From Verrucomicrobiales bacterium (GTDB lineage Bacteria > Verrucomicrobiota > Verrucomicrobiia > Verrucomicrobiales > DEV007), in NCBI GenBank assembly GCA_023253615.1, contig JALRFZ010000474.1, positions 1 to 11,048 of the forward strand: a DNA stretch of 11,048 nt. Direction: 5' to 3'. Below, one piece after another: positions 6,879 through 11,048 of the stretch (positions are counted from its first letter, which is position 1; the number at the start of each line of letters is the position of its first letter). A program made the position numbers and the translations under genes. The notes beneath the pieces were generated by a model. That model worked only from the letters and a program-made list of their open reading frames with translations, was not told the DNA's origin and searched no databases.

Positions 6879-6915
6879 AAATAAAACAGGGTCAGGCGAA
6901 ACACCTGACCCTGTT
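6879..6915 (-). terminator. Intrinsic terminator of the rplM-rpsI operon
   Basis: AACAGGGTCAGG (6885-6896) and CCTGACCCTGTT (6904-6915) form a perfect 12-bp stem with a 7-nt loop. Read on the minus strand, the stem ends in TT and is followed by TTATTT (6884-6879), a proper U-tract. It lies 33 nt beyond the rpsI stop. On the plus strand GAAAAG follows instead, so it is poorly suited as a terminator for phoU. Confidence 0.9.
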
Positions 6916-6948
6916 GAAAAGGGGGGGATCCCGGAAAAAGAAATGGGA

Positions 6949-7338
6949 TCAACGCTTGGAGAACTGGAAGCGCTTGCGGGCACCGGGCTGGCCGGGCTTC
7001 TTGCGCTCCTTCTTGCGGGGATCACGGGTGAGGAGCTGGTCCTCGCGAAGGGCTTCCTTGAGATCAGGGTTGCTCTTGAGAAGGGCGCGGGCGATGCCGA
7101 GTTGGATGGCACCGATTTGGCCGACGACCCCACCACCGACGGCGCTGATGGTCACGTCGAACTGGTTGGCGACGTTCGCGGTCTGGAAGGGATGCAGCAC
7201 CTTGTTCTGGAGGGAGAGAGTACCGAAGTAATCCTCGAAGGGGCGCTTGTTGATCGTGATCTGACCCGTGCCGGGGACAAGGGTGACCCGGGCGGTGGCG
7301 GTCTTGCGGCGGCCCGTGGCGGAGTAGGTTTCGCTCAT
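6949..7338 (-). CDS. rpsI: 30S ribosomal protein S9
   Basis: This 129-residue protein is ribosomal protein S9 of the small subunit head, whose C-terminal tail reaches the P-site tRNA. It shows the N-terminal YSATGRRKTATARV, the central GGGVVGQIGAIQLGIARAL, and the basic C-terminus RDPRKKERKKPGQPGARKRFQFSKR, with the invariant final KR. The length is normal. It follows rplM after 18 nt, the conserved L13-S9 order of most bacteria, and has no clear Shine-Dalgarno, so translation may be coupled to rplM. Confidence 0.98.
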   Translation of the reverse strand: MSETYSATGRRKTATARVTLVPGTGQITINKRPFEDYFGTLSLQNKVLHPFQTANVANQFDVTISAVGGGVVGQIGAIQLGIARALLKSNPDLKEALREDQLLTRDPRKKERKKPGQPGARKRFQFSKR

Positions 7339-7356
7339 GTCAGGTGAAGGGTCGGA

Positions 7357-7785
7357 TTAAAGTTCGTAGGGCTTGGCCTGCTGGGCATCGTGGGGATGGG
7401 AAGCGCCGTTGTAGACCTTCAGCTTGCGGAAGATGGCGCGGCCAAGGCGGTTGTGGGGGATCATGCCCCGCACGGCGCGCTCCACGATGAGTTCGGGGCG
7501 GCGGCTCCGCACCTTGGAGACCGTTTCACGCTTGAGACCGCCGGCATATCCGGTGTAACGGGTGTAAATCTTGCCGTCTTCCTTGTTGCCGGTGAGACGG
7601 ACCTTGTCCGCGTTGATGATCACCACGAAGTCGCCACAATCGACATGAGGGGTGAACAGCGGCTTGCCCTTTCCGCGGAGGAGGTTGGCGGCTGCGACGG
7701 CGACGTCGCCGAGCACCTTGCCATCGGCATCGATGACATGCCACTCACGTTGGATTTCTTCGGCTTTGGCAGAAAAGGTTTTCAT
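7357..7785 (-). CDS. rplM: 50S ribosomal protein L13
   Basis: This 142-residue protein is ribosomal protein L13, an early-assembling large-subunit protein that binds 23S rRNA. Recognisable segments are WHVIDADGKVLG, LLRGKGKPLFTPHVDCGD, INADKVRLTG, YTRYTGYAGGLK and the signature AVRGMIPHNRLGRAIFRKLKVY, ending in HPHDAQQAKPYEL. It is the first gene of the rplM-rpsI operon. A GGAGG at about 7799-7803 lies some 14 nt before the ATG, longer than usual. The promoter at 7907-7934 predicts a leader of roughly 115 nt. Confidence 0.98.
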   Translation of the reverse strand: MKTFSAKAEEIQREWHVIDADGKVLGDVAVAAANLLRGKGKPLFTPHVDCGDFVVIINADKVRLTGNKEDGKIYTRYTGYAGGLKRETVSKVRSRRPELIVERAVRGMIPHNRLGRAIFRKLKVYNGASHPHDAQQAKPYEL

Positions 7786-7906
7786 TTCCAGATGGGTTTC
7801 CTCCCTTTGCCTGCGGTCCGGTGTCGAACGCTCGATTCAAGCCCGGAGAGGCAGAAAGCGCGGCGGAAACTCATCGAGAGTCCCGAGCCTTGGCGGGAGG
7901 GAGGGG

Positions 7907-7934
7907 AATCTAGGACGAAGTTCCACGATGTCAA
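7907..7934 (-). promoter_or_regulatory. Sigma-70 promoter of rplM-rpsI
   Basis: On the minus strand, TTGACA (7934-7929) is a perfect -35 box. Sixteen nucleotides later comes TAGATT (7912-7907), which matches the -10 consensus at four of six positions. Transcription would begin near 7900, leaving a leader of about 115 nt before rplM, a usual place for ribosomal-protein autoregulation, although I see only short weak hairpins there. Confidence 0.7.
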
Positions 7935-8231
7935 GGCCGGGAAGTCATGAAATATCTGGCTTTCCGCGCGATTTTACCCCCTTCCCGGCGGGTGGCAAAG
8001 AATCCGTGCCGGATCATTTGGATCCGGACCCTTGTCCCGGCAGTCGGTCAGGCCCCGATCGCCACCCTTCCGGATGGGCGGACTGCCTCTCTGGAAAATT
8101 CACCGAACTGCCTGTGATTTCGTTTTTCACGGAAAATACCAGCGCCGATGTCATGCGTCCTTCGCCGAGGCGATGGGCGGGAGACCTGAAATCGGGCTTC
8201 GGCAGGGGCGGTAACGGATTTTATTAAAGAT

Positions 8232-8262
8232 TTGTAAAATATCTGAAATGACGTAATAGTAT
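8232..8262 (+). promoter_or_regulatory. Candidate promoter of the pyruvyl transferase gene
   Basis: TTGTAA at 8232-8237 could serve as -35. Either TAATAG (8254-8259, spacer 16) or TAGTAT (8257-8262, spacer 19) could be the -10. Transcription would start at about 8266-8270, which fits a leader of about 120 nt for the start at 8392 but would make the ATG at 8266 leaderless or untranscribed. Confidence 0.4.
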
Positions 8263-8378
8263 GGCATGTCGAGTGGTCATAACTTGGTGGATTTTGGCAA
8301 AGAGGGTTCTTCGAGGAGTTCCGGAGGTGGGGTTCGTTCGCATCACCATCCCGGGCTCGATTGGATCTCACCTTTGGC

Positions 8379-8386
8379 GGAGGTGA
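8379..8386 (+). promoter_or_regulatory. Ribosome-binding site deciding the start at 8392
   Basis: GGAGGTGA at 8379-8386 is an almost complete anti-Shine-Dalgarno match, 5 nt before ATG 8392. The alternative upstream ATG at 8266 has no such site and lies right behind stop-rich, AT-rich DNA. Confidence 0.7.
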
Positions 8387-8391
8387 ACGAA

Positions 8392-9792
8392 ATGGTCTCG
8401 CAGGCGAGCGATGCAATCCTCGTCGGAGCGGCCGACCGATACCGCCTGGGCGAGATGTTGATGCCCCATGTGCTCTCGAGACTGCTGCATTTCTCGAAGA
8501 TCCGCTGTGCCGGATTGGTCTCGGCGGACCACACCCCGGTAGGCGGCCACGTGGTGCGCAACTACGGCGAGTGCCTCCTCGAGATGCGGCGGTCGAAGCT
8601 CAAGGTGGTGCATACGGGCGGTGATCTTCTCGGGCTTGATCTGGTCGATGCCTATCGGGGGGCGGCGGAGGAAGAGGAGGCGGAGCGGTTCGAGAGCCTG
8701 GCCGCCATCGGCACCCGTGATGCCTTGCTCGAATACGTGCGTCGCCGGACAGGGCAGATCTCGGAGTTGGCCTACGTGCTCGCGCCGGTCGGAGAGCTCC
8801 ACGGGGCGGGGCTGGGGTTTCATGCGGTCGGTCTCCCGGATCCGGAAAGTCTCAGTGAGTCGGCTCGGGCGGAATTGCTTTCCGTGCTCCGGAGCGCCCA
8901 GTTTGTCGGGGTGCGCGATGAGAACGGGGCCGGTTTTCTGGAGAGTGAAGGGATCGCGGTCGAGCGCATGCCCTGCGCGCTCAGCGTCCTGCCGCAGGTG
9001 TGTGGGAGACAACTTCGCGAAAGCCGTGATCGCGAGGCGATTTCGGCAATCCGGCGTCGTTTCCCGAACGGGTGGATCGCCGTGGAGACGAGCGAGATCC
9101 CGGAGCGCGACTTCGACCGGCTCGTCGCCGCGTTGCGGGAGGTCAGTGACCGGGAAAATCTGGGACTTGTCTTTTTCGAAGCGAACGCGGTGCCAGGCCG
9201 GGTGCGCCGGGCGGGCTTGCGTCGTTGGGTGGAGTCGTTCCCCGAGTGGCAGGCGGCGGAATTTGCTTCCGATCATCTTTGGGAAACGGCGTCGCTCCTC
9301 CTGCATTCCCGGCTTTACTGTGGCAGTTGCCTCGGTGCCCGTATCATCTGCATGTCGGGCGGGGTCGCCCGGATCAATGTGCCGACGGGATCGCCGGCGG
9401 TGATTTCCTACGCCGAATTGTGGGAGCACGACGAGGTGCCCATCGAGTTTTCAGCCGAAGAAGACTGGGCCGGGGCGCTCTCCGACGCGCTCACCGTCGA
9501 TCTCTCCGTCCTCCAGCAACATGCGAACTGGCTCCACGGCCGTTATCGCGAATCGTTCGACCGATTCTGCCGCGAGACGGGCATCGAGGCGCGCCTCGTG
9601 CCGGGGCAGAACCCGACGGATCATGAGAGGATCGCCGGATTCCGGCACCATTTGCACGATGAATGGCTGCAGGATCCGGTGAGCCTCCGGCGGTTCCGCC
9701 TTCTCAATCGTTCCTCGCGCAAGAACACGGGCCGTGAGGCATCAGGCCGGGATTCGGGTGCTCCGGTGGATCGGGATCCCGCCGGGGTGTGA
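8392..9792 (+). CDS. Polysaccharide pyruvyl transferase family protein, divergent
   Basis: This 466-residue protein resembles the polysaccharide pyruvyl transferase (CsaB/WcaK-like) family, which adds ketal pyruvate from PEP to cell-surface glycans. The matches are ILVGAADRYRLGEMLM (9-24, in the place of the usual GdxnxGD opening), VVHTGGDLLG (72-81), VGVRDENGAGFLESEGI (172-188) and ETASLLLHSRLYCGSCLGARI (298-318). Two hallmark positions differ: the usual RLH is RLY (307-309), and the usual Pro-Asp before the second domain is Pro-Cys (194-195). Activity may therefore be altered or lost. The last 30 residues or so are polar and look unstructured. I chose ATG 8392 because of the GGAGGTGA site and a rise in third-position GC there; an in-frame ATG at 8266 would add 42 Ser/Gly-rich residues. 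No other glycan genes are adjacent. Confidence 0.7.
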   Translation: MVSQASDAILVGAADRYRLGEMLMPHVLSRLLHFSKIRCAGLVSADHTPVGGHVVRNYGECLLEMRRSKLKVVHTGGDLLGLDLVDAYRGAAEEEEAERFESLAAIGTRDALLEYVRRRTGQISELAYVLAPVGELHGAGLGFHAVGLPDPESLSESARAELLSVLRSAQFVGVRDENGAGFLESEGIAVERMPCALSVLPQVCGRQLRESRDREAISAIRRRFPNGWIAVETSEIPERDFDRLVAALREVSDRENLGLVFFEANAVPGRVRRAGLRRWVESFPEWQAAEFASDHLWETASLLLHSRLYCGSCLGARIICMSGGVARINVPTGSPAVISYAELWEHDEVPIEFSAEEDWAGALSDALTVDLSVLQQHANWLHGRYRESFDRFCRETGIEARLVPGQNPTDHERIAGFRHHLHDEWLQDPVSLRRFRLLNRSSRKNTGREASGRDSGAPVDRDPAGV

Positions 9793-10998
9793 AGCGTGTT
9801 GTGCCCGCGGCACGCGCGCCTTGCGGTAGCGCGCCAGCACGCGGAAATGGTAGACCGGCGTCGCGGGGTCGTTCGTCAGAATCGAGACGATTCCCTTGGA
9901 AGTCCCGCGCCGGAATGCGAAAGGCGCCCGGTAGCGCACCGAGATCGTCCCGGTGTCCCCGGTCAGCAGGTATTTCGGGGTGCCGATCACATTGAAGTTG
10001 CGGTTGCTGGCACGGGCACCGCTGATGGAGAGGGGGATGTCGCCATTCTCATTCGAAACAGCGAAAGAACGCGTCGTGGTGCGTCCGCCGCGAAGCCGGC
10101 GACCGAAGTGGGTGCCGGTCAAGGGCGAGGCGGAGCGCGTCCCGGTGGCGATCGGGGTTCCCCGGCCGGATACCTCGAGCAAGGGGGCTCCCACGGTGGG
10201 TCCGGCGAGGAAATCATCGATCCAGGCGAAGTAATTGCCCACGTTCGCGTAGATGCCGGGGATGCCGCGCTTCGCGCAGTTCAATCCGAAACTGGTGATG
10301 CCGAGGGTAACCGGATTCCCGTTGTCGCCATCGACATCAAACAAGGGCCCGCCGCTGTCACCGCCGCAAGTATCCTTGCCCGGAGCCATGGCGGCAAGAT
10401 GGCGGATGTCGAGCCGGTTCGACGCGTAAATCCGCCGGGCCATGGAAATCGGGGTCAGGCTGAGGTCCACCATCTGCAGCTCCGTGGGAAAGCGGGGGCG
10501 CGACTGGGTTTCCCCCCAGCCGATCGCGCGGACGAGATTGTCCATGGGTGCCGGGGTGGCGGTGCGTGAATAGGCCACCGGTGTGATCGTGTTGACCGGA
10601 GTGTCGAGAAGGATCAGCGCGATGTCGTTGAGGAGATCACCCCGCACGTCGGCGTAGCCGGGATGGACGTAGATGCCCCGCACTCCGCGGATCTGGGCGC
10701 CGGAGGAATCGCCCAGATCGCTGACGCCCACGATGACCTCGATGCCCCAGGGGTATTCGCCTTCCATGCAATGGGCGGCCGTGAGCACCCAGTTCGGAGC
10801 GATCAGCGAACCACCGCAAAACTGGCGGTCGTAAAGGGACCGGCCCGACTTCTCGGCGATCGCCACCATCCACGGATACTCGCCGGAGGGCGCTTTCGTG
10901 CCCCCCACGATCTTGGACTGGGCCGTGGCCTTGGCAGGAGCGAGGAGCATGCCGATGGGCAGACAGATCAGGGAGAGATAAACGGGAATACGGCTCAT
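9742..10998 (-). CDS. Secreted trypsin-like serine protease (S1 family) with C-terminal choice-of-anchor-D-type domain
   Basis: This 418-residue precursor begins with a signal peptide (1 to about 26, cleavage likely after ATA). A tiny propeptide ending in Lys29 then precedes the mature N-terminus IVGG (30-33), so activation by a trypsin-like cut is expected. The catalytic triad is His76 (LTAAHC), Asp125 (NDIALI) and Ser215 (GDSGGP). Asp209 sits at the chymotrypsin-189 position and glycines occur at the 216 and 226 equivalents, which predicts cleavage after Lys or Arg. Cysteines 61/77 and 211/241 can form the two conserved disulfides. Residues 272-392 form an Ig-like domain of the choice-of-anchor-D/ASPM-SPD-2-Hydin type (EVSGRGTPIATG, then TGTHFG, SFAVSNENGD and ILTNDPATP), common in PVC-group surface proteins. 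The last 16 residues overlap the pyruvyl transferase gene. No Shine-Dalgarno precedes the start. Confidence 0.92.
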   Translation of the reverse strand: MSRIPVYLSLICLPIGMLLAPAKATAQSKIVGGTKAPSGEYPWMVAIAEKSGRSLYDRQFCGGSLIAPNWVLTAAHCMEGEYPWGIEVIVGVSDLGDSSGAQIRGVRGIYVHPGYADVRGDLLNDIALILLDTPVNTITPVAYSRTATPAPMDNLVRAIGWGETQSRPRFPTELQMVDLSLTPISMARRIYASNRLDIRHLAAMAPGKDTCGGDSGGPLFDVDGDNGNPVTLGITSFGLNCAKRGIPGIYANVGNYFAWIDDFLAGPTVGAPLLEVSGRGTPIATGTRSASPLTGTHFGRRLRGGRTTTRSFAVSNENGDIPLSISGARASNRNFNVIGTPKYLLTGDTGTISVRYRAPFAFRRGTSKGIVSILTNDPATPVYHFRVLARYRKARVPRAQHASHPGGIPIHRSTRIPA

Positions 10999-11048
10999 GC
11001 GGAAAGTTTTGGAATCGATTGCAACTCGTGGCTTTCTATCCGATTCAT

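Larger units (their letters stand above)
7935..8391. other. Non-coding divergent region between rplM and the pyruvyl transferase gene
   Basis: This stretch of about 450 nt has no gene I can support. It holds a perfect 7-bp hairpin, CCGGATC-atttg-GATCCGG (8009-8027), and a spaced inverted repeat, GGCAGTC (8039-8045) with GACTGCC (8081-8087). An AT-rich block at 8218-8262 contains a promoter-like pair. Part of it (8266-8391) is open in frame with the next gene, but the third-position GC content there is much lower than in that gene's body. Confidence 0.55.

Noticed and set aside
10995..11048. A short minus-strand frame open from the window edge that ends in TGA overlapping the protease ATG (ATGA)
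   Set aside because: Only 17 codons are visible, with base composition more like an intergenic region than a gene; it could be the end of an upstream gene but cannot be supported.
1..11048. CRISPR arrays, tRNA genes, insertion sequences or phage genes
   Set aside because: No regularly spaced repeats, cloverleaf-like sequences, transposase motifs or phage proteins were seen on either strand.

Overview
The window is a GC-rich bacterial chromosome segment with weak or absent Shine-Dalgarno sites before several genes and a strong GGAGG site before others. The gene content (KorAB, a GntP-type permease with an extra loop, a trypsin-like protease carrying a choice-of-anchor-D-type C-terminal domain, and a glycosyltransferase/PlcP/PhoU cluster) fits a Gram-negative of the Verrucomicrobiota or a neighbouring PVC lineage. 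That placement is inference; no rRNA or other decisive marker is present.

Layout: (1) 1-3256, plus strand: the 3' end of korA, then korB (2-oxoacid:ferredoxin oxidoreductase), then a GntP-family permease, probably co-transcribed. (2) 3257-3858: about 600 nt without a convincing gene, holding an AT-rich island with a promoter-like pair, two strong hairpins and a small operator-like inverted repeat. (3) 3859-6697, plus strand: a tight three-gene operon of a family 4 glycosyltransferase, a PlcP/LpxH-like metallophosphoesterase and a PhoU protein. (4) 6698-6948: convergent intergenic region with two perfect tandem duplications and the rpsI terminator. (5) 6949-7785, minus strand: rplM-rpsI (ribosomal L13 and S9), with a good sigma-70 promoter at 7907-7934. 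(6) 7935-8391: a non-coding divergent region. (7) 8392-9792, plus strand: a divergent polysaccharide pyruvyl transferase family protein. (8) 9742-10998, minus strand: a secreted trypsin-like serine protease whose 3' end overlaps the previous gene tail to tail by 51 nt.

The most interesting unit is region 3. A GT4 enzyme next to a PlcP-type phosphoesterase is the arrangement known from phosphate-stress membrane lipid remodelling (PlcP removes the phospho-headgroup, the glycosyltransferase sugars the resulting diacylglycerol). Here the pair is followed 19 nt later by a PhoU gene, so the predicted effector enzymes and a phosphate-signalling regulator appear to share one transcript. The structured region before it is a candidate control element or a dispersed palindromic repeat.
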